Virus record (IMG/VR): IMGVR_UViG_3300044726_000045
Span: 1-61,883 of that record
Length of the DNA stretch: 61,883 bases
Direction: 5' to 3' (one strand)
Source of the DNA: a virus
Positions 41,915 to 48,888 of this stretch are shown here, one piece after another (the stretch's first letter is position 1; each line of letters opens with the position of its first letter). A program made the position numbers and the translations under genes. Under the pieces are notes generated by a model. It saw only the letters and a list, made by a program, of their open reading frames with translations, had not been told where the DNA came from and did no database searches.

Positions 41915-42022
41915 TCACTCTGGCAACGACCACCACAACACGATGAACGGCATCAGTGCCGCCAACGCAAACACCAGCACCACCAGCACATCAACTACGA
42001 CTGGCGGAATTCTTCTGGCCAT
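41915..42022 (-). CDS. Tiny membrane protein, 35 aa
   Basis: ATG at 42020-42022, stop TGA at 41915-41917. MARRIPPVVVDVLVVLVFAL then AALMPFIVLWW gives one long or two short transmembrane helices with a basic N terminus. It overlaps the upstream gene by 28 bases, and the RapZ-like start follows closely. A holin-like or membrane modulator is conceivable; very short, so not certain. Confidence 0.5.
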   Translation of the reverse strand: MARRIPPVVVDVLVVLVFALAALMPFIVLWWSLPE

Positions 42023-42198
42023 GGCACTTCAAACACCGGCCAGTTTTGAGACCACCCCAATGATGGACCTTCTTTGGGATTCACTTCGAATGCAATAGAC
42101 AGCGTGCTGGGGTCTCGCTGCATCTTCGCCGCCAACTCAGCGGCTTCCTGTGGCGAGTCTGCATCCACCTGTGTGATCCACCGCACCGTGTATTCCAT
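41995..42198 (-). CDS. Hypothetical protein, 67 aa
   Basis: The start overlaps the upstream TAA as TAATG. YTVRWITQVDADSPQEAAEL, then STLSIAFEV, resembles a small ferredoxin-like fold and the product at 14617-14823. The function is unknown. Confidence 0.6.
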   Translation of the reverse strand: MEYTVRWITQVDADSPQEAAELAAKMQRDPSTLSIAFEVNPKEGPSLGWSQNWPVFEVPWPEEFRQS

Positions 42199-42680
42199 TA
42201 CCGATTGCCACCCCACGCAATAGTCGCCGTCGCGCCCTTCACGTTCTTCGATGCGTACGGCTTGACGGTCACCTTCCGTGTGCCGACGACCATCATCGCA
42301 ATGCCGCCGCCCAGTGCGATCAATCCGATCCTCGGAGCCAACGACTCACACGAGCCATGGTCTATCGAGTAAGTGTTCACGCAGACCGCATCACCGAACA
42401 CGTGATAGGTGTCGCCCTGCGGGATCACCATGGCGGTTCCTACCAGTGCGGTAATGAGACCAGCCACCGCCAGCTTCTGACTCCGGATGCGATCTTCAGG
42501 TGCTGACGGATTCAGCCTCTCCGCTTCCGCCCGACGAGCCTGTATACACCGCTCAGCATTGAAGGACAGATCAGGACGACACTCCGGTAACTCCTGCCGT
42601 CCCTCTCTGCCACCCTGCGCCCATGCCGTTCCACTCAACGCCAAACTCACGATCAACGCCATTGCAATCTGCCTCTTCAC
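42198..42680 (-). CDS. Secreted or membrane protein with signal peptide
   Basis: 160 residues, start GTG at 42680 with GGAGAG upstream. MKRQIAMALIVSLALSGTAW-type signal peptide with likely cleavage after AWA. Two later hydrophobic segments (LAVAGLITALVGTAMVI and IGLIALGGGIAMMVVG) flank a Cys-containing loop (VCVNTYSIDHGSC). Probably exported to the host envelope and anchored. It could be a superinfection-exclusion or envelope protein. No family is recognised. Confidence 0.65.
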   Translation of the reverse strand: MKRQIAMALIVSLALSGTAWAQGGREGRQELPECRPDLSFNAERCIQARRAEAERLNPSAPEDRIRSQKLAVAGLITALVGTAMVIPQGDTYHVFGDAVCVNTYSIDHGSCESLAPRIGLIALGGGIAMMVVGTRKVTVKPYASKNVKGATATIAWGGNR

Positions 42681-42919
42681 TGTCCACTCTCCTTTTGAAA
42701 TACGTCGATATGCACCAACGAAATATCCCGCACCACCAACTCTTTATGCACCGCTGTGCCACGCAACTCGTTCCTCATGACATCGGCCATCTTATACGCT
42801 TCGTGAAAACTACTCGCCACCAGCAACTGCTCCTCGCAGGGATCAGTCTCGACCTTAATGACGCCGTTCACTACCAGATCGAACGTGGCCATGTAGACCT
42901 GCACTCGATTGAACTTCAT
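42677..42919 (-). CDS. Hypothetical protein, 80 aa
   Basis: Strands and helix (YMATFDLVVNGVIKVETDPC, then FHEAYKMADVMRNEL). It overlaps the ligase gene end by 4 bases. The function is unknown. Confidence 0.55.
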   Translation of the reverse strand: MKFNRVQVYMATFDLVVNGVIKVETDPCEEQLLVASSFHEAYKMADVMRNELRGTAVHKELVVRDISLVHIDVFQKESGQ

Positions 42920-43815
42920 CGCGCACCATCCATGTCGGCGGCATCCCTGAACCCGACGAACTGTGGGAAGCGCGGTTTGTCCTTGCCACCACTAGCAAAG
43001 AACTTGAACTTGACGATCTTGCCGATGTAGTTCCCGCCGTCATTCCAGATGGCCTGCCGCTCCACCAGCGTGCCGGTCGGACTCACCTTGTGGACGATGC
43101 CCGTCTCCAGATTCTTGACGAGGTAGGCCCCGAGCGTGCCCTTGGCGACCTTACCATCCTTGTGGCTACTCCGTGCCGTGTGGCCAAGCTCGTTCACGAA
43201 CGCAGTGTTCTGATTCGACTCCTGCTCGATCAGGTCGAGCACTTCGCCTTCACCATCGGTGAACCGCTTCATCTTGAGCAAGAAACCTTCGTTGCTCGTG
43301 GACCGGCCCTGCTTGTACGGACCCTTGGGACTCCGGATCATCAGACCCTCATATCCCAGTTCCACCGCCACCGCTTCCAGACTCTGGAGCACGTCCTGCG
43401 ACTCCACGAGATTGTGAGGAACCATCTGCACATACGGCAGACTGAGACCATCCACAACCTGTGAAGCCTCTGCCAGACGACTGGCAAACGGGCCTACCAT
43501 GAACTTGTCGAACACATGGAACACAAAATTTGGCTTGCCGTCCTGCGACATGACCGCACTCGACGTGACCCGGAACGCATCAGCCGCTGCCGGGTTGCCG
43601 ACGATCAACTCCCCGTCCAGCCCTTCCAGTTCCGGGCGGCTCAACAGGGCCTGCACATGCAGGTTGGCGATGGGTTTGAGACTGCGGCTCATGACCACGC
43701 CGCCTTGGATGGTGGCACGGATACCGTCGAGCTTCGGACTGGCAAGCACCGGGAACCGACCACTCGCCAACACGAACGGAGCCTCCAACTTGCCTGCCAA
43801 CATCGCTTTGAACAT
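42916..43815 (-). CDS. ATP-dependent DNA ligase
   Basis: 300 residues from ATG 43815 with CAAGGGAGTGGG upstream; the longer frame to 43959 overlaps the promoter. VLASPK28LDGIRA is motif I, with the AMP-accepting Lys. Others present: GLDGELIVG (motif III), GYEGLMIRS (motif IV) and FLLKMKRF (motif V). The size and FPVLASPKLDGIR style match T7-like and other small phage ligases. It seals nicks in the phage DNA. A 110-base leader with a GAGGGG hairpin separates it from its promoter. Confidence 0.9.
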   Translation of the reverse strand: MFKAMLAGKLEAPFVLASGRFPVLASPKLDGIRATIQGGVVMSRSLKPIANLHVQALLSRPELEGLDGELIVGNPAAADAFRVTSSAVMSQDGKPNFVFHVFDKFMVGPFASRLAEASQVVDGLSLPYVQMVPHNLVESQDVLQSLEAVAVELGYEGLMIRSPKGPYKQGRSTSNEGFLLKMKRFTDGEGEVLDLIEQESNQNTAFVNELGHTARSSHKDGKVAKGTLGAYLVKNLETGIVHKVSPTGTLVERQAIWNDGGNYIGKIVKFKFFASGGKDKPRFPQFVGFRDAADMDGAR

Positions 43816-43841
43816 CAGACCCACTCCCTTGGGAAATATGA

Positions 43842-43864
43842 GAGGGGATATCAAGCTGCCCCTC
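43842..43864 (-). promoter_or_regulatory. Hairpin in ligase leader
   Basis: GAGGGG and CCCCTC pair across 11 bases (6 bp) about 10 bases upstream of the ligase ribosome binding site. It could regulate ligase translation. Confidence 0.35.
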
Positions 43865-43930
43865 ATCAGCCGTCGCTCTCCTAATCTGCCCCGCGCATTG
43901 GCGACCGTCACGCGATGCCTCAACAGAACC

Positions 43931-43959
43931 AGTCTACCACCAGTCCTGCCATTTGTCAA
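43931..43959 (-). promoter_or_regulatory. Sigma-70 promoter
   Basis: TTGACA (43954-43959), 17 bp, TAGACT (43931-43936), directly after the TAG of the 117-residue gene. It drives ligase. Confidence 0.85.
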
Positions 43960-44313
43960 CTACCACGACGCCTTCGCCGGATTGAGTGCTGCCCACACAT
44001 CCAGCGGGTCCGTGTCGTTCGTGAACGTCGCCACCACATGCTGGTTCTTGCCCTTGACCACACGCACCATCAACAGCGCATGAGCCGCATGCGAATACTT
44101 CACCTTGTAGACGTTCCCATCACCGAGCCGAATCCGTGCGTGCTCAGGTCCGAGATGGATCAACGCCTTGGTACCGAGCGCCTGAAGTTCCATCAAGACG
44201 TGTGGCATGATACGGCCCACATACCCCCACACACCACCGTTGACCTTCAGGTCCGAAGGCCGATGCTTCTCCACCAGTGCCTGCACAAACTGTGAATCCA
44301 ATTGCAATTTCAT
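43960..44313 (-). CDS. Hypothetical protein, 117 aa
   Basis: Starts MKLQLDSQFVQALVEKHRPS with a palindrome-like element over codons 2-7. The middle is beta-rich (ARIRLGDGNVYKVKYSHAAH). GGAGG precedes the ATG, and it has its own promoter. The function is unknown. Confidence 0.6.
   Translation of the reverse strand: MKLQLDSQFVQALVEKHRPSDLKVNGGVWGYVGRIMPHVLMELQALGTKALIHLGPEHARIRLGDGNVYKVKYSHAAHALLMVRVVKGKNQHVVATFTNDTDPLDVWAALNPAKASW
44292..44307. repeat. Degenerate palindrome at a start codon
   Basis: GTGAAT-CCAA-TTGCAA; the right half is intact and overlaps the first codons of the gene starting at 44313. Confidence 0.4.
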
Positions 44314-44332
44314 TCACGTTCCTCCTTGTGCA

Positions 44333-44361
44333 ATGCTACTACTGGTCCAACCATTTGTCAA
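44333..44361 (-). promoter_or_regulatory. Sigma-70 promoter
   Basis: TTGACA (44356-44361), 17 bp, TAGCAT (44333-44338). It drives the 117-residue gene. Confidence 0.85.
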
Positions 44362-44365
44362 TAGG

Positions 44366-44494
44366 TCAGTCGTAGGCGACTTCAGCCGCCTTCGCCCGTA
44401 GGGCTTCCCACTGCTCCTCAGTCACACCGACACGTCGGGCTTCGTCCAGCAACGCATCAGTTGCTCGACGTGCCGCCCACCATGATTTGTACAA
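44366..44494 (-). pseudogene. Truncated duplicate of the 48643-48888 gene
   Basis: A frame of about 42 codons from a TTG at 44492-44494 to TGA at 44366. ATDALLDEARRVGVTEEQWE and ALRAKAAEVAYD match the C-terminal half of the 81-residue protein at 48643-48888 almost exactly. The N-terminal half is missing and the frame is closed by an upstream stop. It may be a small functional gene or a decaying duplicate. Confidence 0.6.
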
Positions 44495-44512
44495 GGAAGC
44501 GGTGGTGCCCCC

Positions 44513-44884
44513 TCAGTCTTCGTGCCTGTTATTGAATGCTTTCACCGCCGACGCCGGGAACCCACCCATGGTGCCCAACGACGTGTTCAGGCCGGTCACT
44601 CGCGTGAACACTTCCTGAAGCTGATCGTTGTAGATGCTCTTCCGCTCCGCGACGTGCTTGACGTTGACACCACGCAGCCGCAGGAACGTCAGGTCATAGG
44701 TGTCTTCTGCATTCAATTGCACCTTGACGTAGTTGATCCCGTCCGTGGTGCGACCCCCGGCACCCGGCAACCTGAAGGACAGCGACCGCTCGTCGCCAAG
44801 GAAGTTCTTGGCCCCGGTCATGACGATGAACCTACGCCCACCAAGCTGCGCCAAAATTGTCTCTGCTACCTGCATATTTGCCAT
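44513..44884 (-). CDS. Conserved phage protein, 123 aa
   Basis: The start is at 44884 with GGAGGAG 3 bases before it. AETILAQLGGRRFIVMTGAK, INYVKVQLNAEDTYDL and FTRVTGLNTSL match a widespread protein of phages and mobile elements with no known function. It has its own promoter and a CTCATGGAGGAG leader. Confidence 0.7.
   Translation of the reverse strand: MANMQVAETILAQLGGRRFIVMTGAKNFLGDERSLSFRLPGAGGRTTDGINYVKVQLNAEDTYDLTFLRLRGVNVKHVAERKSIYNDQLQEVFTRVTGLNTSLGTMGGFPASAVKAFNNRHED
44707..44722. repeat. Degenerate palindrome, inside gene
   Basis: CTGCAT-TCAA-TTGCAC; one mismatch in the core of GCAAYYRRTTGC. Confidence 0.45.
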
Positions 44885-44907
44885 TGGCTCCTCCATGAGC
44901 GAAGACC

Positions 44908-44936
44908 AGTCTACCACCCACTCAGGCGTTTGTCAA
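44908..44936 (-). promoter_or_regulatory. Sigma-70 promoter
   Basis: TTGACA (44931-44936), 17 bp, TAGACT (44908-44913). The -35 lies in the last codons of the HAD gene (L-T-N-A). Palindrome copy 10 abuts it upstream. Confidence 0.85.
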
Positions 44937-45425
44937 CTGTGCAACCGATTGCACAGAATACAACGGCCCGGTCGTCAGCAACTTACTCGCCGCCGCAATG
45001 TTCTCCTCGGACACCCCCTTCTCGGGCGTCGTCTTCACGAACCACTCACGAACCCCGTCCATGCTGAACCGACCCTCATGGTTGTCGTCCAGAATCGCCA
45101 GATGCACCGGTTCCCCCATGCCCTTGAGCCAGTTCTGAATCTCCTCACCACGGACCCAGCCGTTCTCGGTGACCCCGAGCACACGACGGGTGGGAATGCC
45201 CCCATACACCTGTAGGAACCGCCGTAGCTCCCCCAGCGTGTAATTGTGCCGCCAGTCTGAACTCACGACCACCGAAGCGTTCAGACGCTCCACCATGCCA
45301 CCCACGCGCAGGGCCAACCGCCGCTCGATCTGTGGCTCAACGGGTGAACTGAGGTAATACCCCTGCTTGCTCACCCGATTGATCACCCCGTCGAAATCCA
45401 AAAACACTATCCGTCTCGCGCTCAT
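44922..45425 (-). CDS. HAD-like phosphatase, phage RNA-repair type
   Basis: 167 residues from ATG 45425. IVFLDFDGVINR carries the HAD D-x-D (motif I), SSDWR the Ser of motif II, and AILDDN motif IV. The set D-F-D-G-V-I-N and S-S-D-W-R matches HAD proteins found next to RNA-repair enzymes in phages and conflict systems. Probably a nucleic-acid end or nucleotide phosphatase. It overlaps the upstream gene by four bases. Confidence 0.7.
   Translation of the reverse strand: MSARRIVFLDFDGVINRVSKQGYYLSSPVEPQIERRLALRVGGMVERLNASVVVSSDWRHNYTLGELRRFLQVYGGIPTRRVLGVTENGWVRGEEIQNWLKGMGEPVHLAILDDNHEGRFSMDGVREWFVKTTPEKGVSEENIAAASKLLTTGPLYSVQSVAQLTNA
44939..44954. repeat. GCAAYYRRTTGC palindrome, copy 10
   Basis: Core GCAACCGATTGC, 2 bp upstream of a -35 box, in the HAD gene tail. 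Confidence 0.7.
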
Positions 45426-45607
45426 CTCGCTCCCTTCACCACCCGGTGGCACCGCACACAATACAATCGGTTCACGTCTGGGACCACTCGGTGCCCTGCA
45501 ACCATGCAGAGCACCTTGCGGCCTATCTCCTGCTTCCTGATGACCCACCACTTCAGCCGCCACCGCCACAGCGGCACTCGACCGTGGATCGTGTTCACAT
45601 ACTTCAT
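45422..45607 (-). CDS. Small basic zinc protein, 61 aa
   Basis: MKYVNTIHGRVPLWRWRLKW then a helix, and LYCVRCHRVVKGAR forming a C-x-x-C-H knuckle. Basic and aromatic; may bind nucleic acid. It overlaps the OB-fold gene end by 4 bases. Confidence 0.55.
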   Translation of the reverse strand: MKYVNTIHGRVPLWRWRLKWWVIRKQEIGRKVLCMVAGHRVVPDVNRLYCVRCHRVVKGAR

Positions 45608-46467
45608 GCTGCCACCGCCTTGGCCACGCTCACCAGCGTGGGCCGCTTGCCGAACCCGAAGGACTTGTCGTCCTTGCTGACCTCGAAACTCGCCGTGAAG
45701 GTGATGGTGTCGCCCCGGCCTGCGTCAGCCTTGCTGGGCACCGTGGTCCAGACCCGGCTGTTGTTCTCCAGCTTGACCAGCATCTTCTCCTGCACCCCGT
45801 AGAACCCCTCGACCCGCTTCGTGCTCAGGATGACCCCTGTGACCGTCTGACGGCCCTCTGGGGCGTTCCCCTTGACCTCGGTGGCCTCTACTGCCTTCTG
45901 CCCCGCCACTTCCACGTCACGGGCCAAGGACTTCAGCACCGCCGCCACCTGACGCTCCGAGAGTGACCCGTAGATGTTCAGCTTGCCCACCACGTCCTGC
46001 ACGAAGGAGTTCTTCGCGTGGACTGCGTTCTTCGCCTGCTCGACCGCCGCCGCGAACGCTGGATTCGCTTCCAGAAACTTCACTCGGGCGTTCCAGACCT
46101 TGATCCGTGCGTGACCCGCCTCGGCCTTGGACTTCAGGACCGCCAACTTCCACTCCTGCTTGTTGGCGAAGTCCAGACGGAACGTGCAGTCCGAACCGAA
46201 GACCACCGTCTGACCAGTGGGAAGGTGCTTGGTCGCCGTGATCCAACGGACACGACCGTTGCCGCAATGCACGCAACGGCGAACCTTCTTGCGCCAGTCT
46301 TCACCGAAGACGCGGAGCATGTCAGCTTCCCAGAACTTGACCTCGGCTTCGAACGCTTCGATGCCCTGACCGTAGTAGCCGGGACGCTTGTTGTCGAGAT
46401 AGTCAACGACCTCGTAGCTTGCCGGGTCGAAGTTGACGGGGTTGTGGACTGTCGGAATCTTTGCCAT
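45604..46467 (-). CDS. OB-fold/zinc protein, putative DNA-binding
   Basis: 288 residues from ATG 46467 with AAGGAGTGAAC upstream. Residues about 64-100 have CVHCGNGRVRWITATKHLPT and VVFGSDC, a C-x-x-C zinc module. The C-terminal 100 residues (VTGVILSTKRVEGFYGVQEK, SRVWTTVPSKAD, DTITFTASFEVSKDDKSFGF) look like an OB-fold, as in phage single-strand DNA-binding or related proteins. It follows its own promoter. The exact substrate is unknown. Confidence 0.65.
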   Translation of the reverse strand: MAKIPTVHNPVNFDPASYEVVDYLDNKRPGYYGQGIEAFEAEVKFWEADMLRVFGEDWRKKVRRCVHCGNGRVRWITATKHLPTGQTVVFGSDCTFRLDFANKQEWKLAVLKSKAEAGHARIKVWNARVKFLEANPAFAAAVEQAKNAVHAKNSFVQDVVGKLNIYGSLSERQVAAVLKSLARDVEVAGQKAVEATEVKGNAPEGRQTVTGVILSTKRVEGFYGVQEKMLVKLENNSRVWTTVPSKADAGRGDTITFTASFEVSKDDKSFGFGKRPTLVSVAKAVAA

Positions 46468-46502
46468 CTGGTTCACTCCTTGAACGCTCACTTACTGAAA
46501 CC

Positions 46503-46531
46503 ATTGTCTCATATCCCGATTGATTTGTCAA
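46503..46531 (-). promoter_or_regulatory. Sigma-70 promoter
   Basis: TTGACA (46526-46531), 17 bp, GACAAT (46503-46508). The -35 falls in the C-terminal codons L-D-K-S of the upstream gene. It drives the OB-fold/zinc protein. Confidence 0.8.
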
Positions 46532-46730
46532 GTGTGGCTTCCGCCCCTACCTGCCAGTCCGGTTCGTTCACTCGGTCCTGATACCCCGGCCACGACGTGA
46601 CCACCTTCAGGCCCTTGTCCAGTGCGTGCTTACGGGACACGGCACGCAGCCCGTGCTTCGTCTGGTAGACGTGCCACGTCTCGGACGGCTTGTGGAATGC
46701 CTCCAACTTGAGCATGAGCGTGTAGAGCAT
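46509..46730 (-). CDS. Hypothetical protein, 73 aa
   Basis: The start at 46730 has AAGGAGG and overlaps the upstream TAA. The product is MLYTLMLKLEAFHKPSETWH, with HGLRAVSRKHALDKGLKVVT; basic. The function is unknown. Confidence 0.55.
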   Translation of the reverse strand: MLYTLMLKLEAFHKPSETWHVYQTKHGLRAVSRKHALDKGLKVVTSWPGYQDRVNEPDWQVGAEATLDKSIGI

Positions 46731-46897
46731 TACCGTGCCTCCTTGGCGCACTCCGCGCAATTCGCCTTGAACTCCACCGCCTGCCACCCAGCCAACCCTG
46801 AGACCGGCTCAGCCGCCTTGCAGGCTGGGACAGCCTGACCATTTACCACCACCGCCTGATGCACCCACGAAGCATTGCCGCGCCTTGAGACGTTCAT
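46730..46897 (-). CDS. Short protein, 55 aa
   Basis: Found by eye. ATG at 46895-46897 overlaps the upstream TGA; stop TAA at 46730-46732 overlaps the next ATG. The product starts MNVSRRGNASWVHQAVVVNG with Cys residues (VPACKAAEP, ANCAECAKE). A weak zinc or structural Cys set. The function is unknown. Confidence 0.6.
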   Translation of the reverse strand: MNVSRRGNASWVHQAVVVNGQAVPACKAAEPVSGLAGWQAVEFKANCAECAKEAR

Positions 46898-47076
46898 CGT
46901 GACACCACCTGTTCAGGAACTCGCACGTAGAAGGGACGACCACGCTGGATCATCTCCGCGCCTGCAATCTTCGCCGCCGCCCGAAGAGCCTGAGTTTTGT
47001 TGGTGTATTGGGTCGGCCACGAGCCGTCCTTGCTGGTCACCAAGTCGCCGCTCCGAAGTCGATATGTGTTGTTCAC
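46894..47076 (-). CDS. Small basic protein, 60 aa
   Basis: Start GTG at 47076: GGAGGA is 7 bases away, whereas the earlier ATG at 47091 is within a few bases of the predicted transcription start. It has strands RLRSGDLVTSKDGSWP and a basic helix (TQALRAAAKIAGAEM). The function is unknown. Confidence 0.55.
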   Translation of the reverse strand: MNNTYRLRSGDLVTSKDGSWPTQYTNKTQALRAAAKIAGAEMIQRGRPFYVRVPEQVVSR

Positions 47077-47100
47077 TGCTGTGTCCTCCATGACCAGACC

Positions 47101-47129
47101 ATTGTCTCACACCAACCGGCGTTTGTCAA
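47101..47129 (-). promoter_or_regulatory. Sigma-70 promoter
   Basis: TTGACA (47124-47129), 17 bp, GACAAT (47101-47106). It drives the GTG-start gene at 47076. Confidence 0.8.
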
Positions 47130-47133
47130 ATCC

Positions 47134-47149
47134 CTGCAATCAAGTGCAG
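47134..47149. repeat. Degenerate palindrome upstream of a promoter
   Basis: CTGCAA-TCAA-GTGCAG, 4 bp upstream of the -35 box at 47124. Confidence 0.5.
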
Positions 47150-47152
47150 GAC

Positions 47153-47172
47153 GGATGGCCCGTAGGCCACCC
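47153..47172 (-). terminator. Hairpin between gene and promoter
   Basis: GGATGGCC and GGCCACCC pair over 8 positions with one mismatch and a 4-base loop, downstream of the 47189-47578 gene. There is no U-tract, so it may be an attenuator or Rho-type end rather than an intrinsic terminator. Confidence 0.35.
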
Positions 47173-47188
47173 GCCCCTGTGAGACGAC

Positions 47189-47578
47189 TTACTTCTTGCC
47201 CTTGGTCTTACCCTTCATGAACCCCGGCACCTTCCCAGCGGCCTTGTCAGCCGCCGCACGGGCCTTCCCTGCCCTGACCCGAGACTGGGTCGAGAGCGCG
47301 TCTCGCTGACTGGCAATGACCGCCGACACCTTGACCGGCAGATGCACCCGTGTCAGCCCCTCGGGGCCTGTGATGGTGATGAACACCATGTCCCCGGCCT
47401 CGGGCACTCGAAACGTCTGCACGATGTATTGACGGACCCCGCCAACGCCCATGACGTTCGCGGCTGTGACCGTGCTCTCCCGCGTGTGCGGGAAGCCTTG
47501 GGCCTGCCCGTATGCCCGATCAAACGCATCCGGCTGGCCCTGCTGAAAGTGGTTACCGCTGTTGTCGCTCTGGTTCAT
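47189..47578 (-). CDS. Hypothetical protein, 129 aa
   Basis: N-terminal disordered region (MNQSDNSGNHFQQGQPDAF), then beta-rich QTFRVPEAGDMVFITITGPE and a basic tail (KGKTKGKK). GGAGGAG precedes the ATG, behind a 170-base leader. The function is unknown. Confidence 0.6.
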   Translation of the reverse strand: MNQSDNSGNHFQQGQPDAFDRAYGQAQGFPHTRESTVTAANVMGVGGVRQYIVQTFRVPEAGDMVFITITGPEGLTRVHLPVKVSAVIASQRDALSTQSRVRAGKARAAADKAAGKVPGFMKGKTKGKK

Positions 47579-47756
47579 ACTCCTCCATGAGTGAAAAGTG
47601 AGCCGGGTTTTATCCGGGGTGGCCCTTCCCGGCGTAAGGATTCTGCCACCCGTCGAGTCCGCGCTAGTTACGCCGCTTCAGGGTGGCCACGGTACTGGTC
47701 GCCTTGCCCCTACTCACCGGCCCTTCCGCTATCGCATGCTCACCTCCAACGAAACC
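47579..47756 (-). other. Leader with mini reading frames and a hairpin
   Basis: A promoter at 47757-47785 drives about 170 bases before the 47578 ATG. The leader begins with GGAGG and a 2-codon frame, ATG-CGA-TAG. A 17-codon GTG frame follows (47664-47717) with a GGAAGGG site. A hairpin with arms GGGTGGC and GCCACCC spans 47617-47651. A further short frame ends in TGA overlapping the 47578 start. This suggests attenuation or translational coupling. Confidence 0.45.
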
Positions 47757-47785
47757 ATTGTCTCACACCAACGGGCGTTTGTCAA
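47757..47785 (-). promoter_or_regulatory. Sigma-70 promoter
   Basis: TTGACA (47780-47785), 17 bp, GACAAT (47757-47762). Confidence 0.8.
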
Positions 47786-47795
47786 ATCGCCCCTT

Positions 47796-48134
47796 TCAGC
47801 GAATGTAGTTCGCGCCGTAGATGGACACCGCCTCTTGACCACGGTTGACGTAGATGGAACCTCGGGAGTGCTTGGCCGGGGCCTTCCAGCTTGCCGCCTT
47901 GAGAATGGCTCCGTCCGCAATCCGCACGAAGCAGAACACCGACCGGGAGTTAGACTCGGCACTCACGATCTTGACGTTCTTGACGCCACGCTCTGCCACC
48001 AGCTTGGGTGGCTGCACGTGCTGGTAGATACGGGCATACTCCGCGTTGATCTTCTCCTGCGTAGCGGCCACGAACTCGCCCAGCGCAGCGTTGAAATCGG
48101 GAATCGCAGTGACGGCTGTGTTTTCGATGTTCAT
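47796..48134 (-). CDS. Hypothetical protein, 112 aa
   Basis: Start 48134 after CTCATGGAGGAG. Helical N terminus (IPDFNAALGEFVAATQEKIN), then beta strands (VKNVKIVSAESNSRSVFCFV). No family is recognised; it has its own promoter. Confidence 0.6.
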   Translation of the reverse strand: MNIENTAVTAIPDFNAALGEFVAATQEKINAEYARIYQHVQPPKLVAERGVKNVKIVSAESNSRSVFCFVRIADGAILKAASWKAPAKHSRGSIYVNRGQEAVSIYGANYIR

Positions 48135-48162
48135 AATGTTCGCTCCTCCATGAGCTACACAC

Positions 48163-48191
48163 AGTGTCTCACACCCCGGCGAGTTTGTCAA
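48163..48191 (-). promoter_or_regulatory. Sigma-70 promoter, downstream of a tandem pair
   Basis: TTGACA (48186-48191), 17 bp, GACACT (48163-48168). A second promoter lies 60 bp upstream. Confidence 0.8.
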
Positions 48192-48202
48192 CTGCTGTTC
48201 AC

Positions 48203-48230
48203 AAACTGAACGATCTCAACCCTTCAGTTT
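48203..48230. promoter_or_regulatory. Inverted repeat operator candidate
   Basis: AAACTGAA and TTCAGTTT (8 bp each, perfect) with a 12-base gap. The right arm overlaps the -10 box of the upstream promoter. A nested GTTCA/TGAAC dyad covers 48197-48211. Confidence 0.55.
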
Positions 48231-48254
48231 ATCACAATTTTCAAGATTTGTCAA
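48226..48254 (-). promoter_or_regulatory. Sigma-70 promoter, upstream of a tandem pair
   Basis: TTGACA (48249-48254), 17 bp, TAAACT (48226-48231), with -10 under the inverted repeat. The -35 lies in the L-D-K-S end of the 75-residue gene. Confidence 0.75.
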
Positions 48255-48468
48255 GTAGCGGGTCTACGTCCTTCGCCTTCCAGATATCACCGTCTGGGAA
48301 CGTGAACGCATGATCCTCCAATAGCCCCTTCTCGTCGGCCCACGCCACCAAGAAGTGAATCTTGTGGGTCAACTCCTGCACGACGTGCTTCAGGGCCTCC
48401 ACGGTCATCTGTGGGTCTTCAGGTGGCAACTCTGGGGGTAGCTGATACTTCCTGTTGGGGTCAGTCAT
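48241..48468 (-). CDS. Hypothetical protein, 75 aa
   Basis: Acidic, with a Pro-rich start (MTDPNRKYQLPPELPPEDP) and helix (EALKHVVQELTHKIHF). It overlaps the upstream gene by 4 bases. The function is unknown. Confidence 0.55.
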   Translation of the reverse strand: MTDPNRKYQLPPELPPEDPQMTVEALKHVVQELTHKIHFLVAWADEKGLLEDHAFTFPDGDIWKAKDVDPLLDKS

Positions 48469-48650
48469 TCCTTGTCCCTTTCGAATTGTGCGGCCACTTC
48501 ACCACACTTCCGGCACGTGGCTAACTTTCTCTCGGGCAACGCCACCCACACATGGCCATCAGGCCAATGGTTCGGCGTCCCGTAGTGCTCACTGATATCA
48601 CACAGAGACACCCCACGGGACAGGATATGCACCACCTGAGTTTTAGTCAT
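48465..48650 (-). CDS. Small helix-turn-helix/zinc-like protein, 61 aa
   Basis: Start 48650. KTQVVHILSRGVSLCDISEH could be a helix-turn-helix (H-I-L-S-R-G-V-S-L). C-R-K-C at the C terminus suggests a zinc site. It overlaps both neighbours. Possible regulator. Confidence 0.45.
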   Translation of the reverse strand: MTKTQVVHILSRGVSLCDISEHYGTPNHWPDGHVWVALPERKLATCRKCGEVAAQFERDKE

Positions 48651-48888
48651 ACGCGACTTCAGCGGCTTTGGCACGCAGGGCTTCCCACTGGGCATCCGTC
48701 ACGCCGACCTTCCGCGCTTCATCCAGCAACGCATCAGACGCCCGACGACCGGCCCACCATGCGGCCCAATACTGCGCCGTCTCCTGAAACTTCGGCCCAC
48801 CGGGTGAAAAATGCGTCCCAGCCAATTCCTCTTTGGCCTTCTCCAAACCCCACGCCACCGCTTCCTTGTACAAATCAGCCACACTCAC
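48643..48888 (-). CDS. Hypothetical protein, 81 aa
   Basis: GTG start coupled to the upstream TGA. The product is helical with AAWWAGRRASDALLDEARK and TDAQWEALRAKAAEVAYD. A C-terminal half copy exists at 44366-44494. The function is unknown. Confidence 0.6.
   Translation of the reverse strand: MSVADLYKEAVAWGLEKAKEELAGTHFSPGGPKFQETAQYWAAWWAGRRASDALLDEARKVGVTDAQWEALRAKAAEVAYD

Noticed and set aside
43816-43959. Ligase start at 43959
   Set aside because: The codon overlaps the -35 box; the ATG at 43815 has a good site and begins a normal ligase N terminus.
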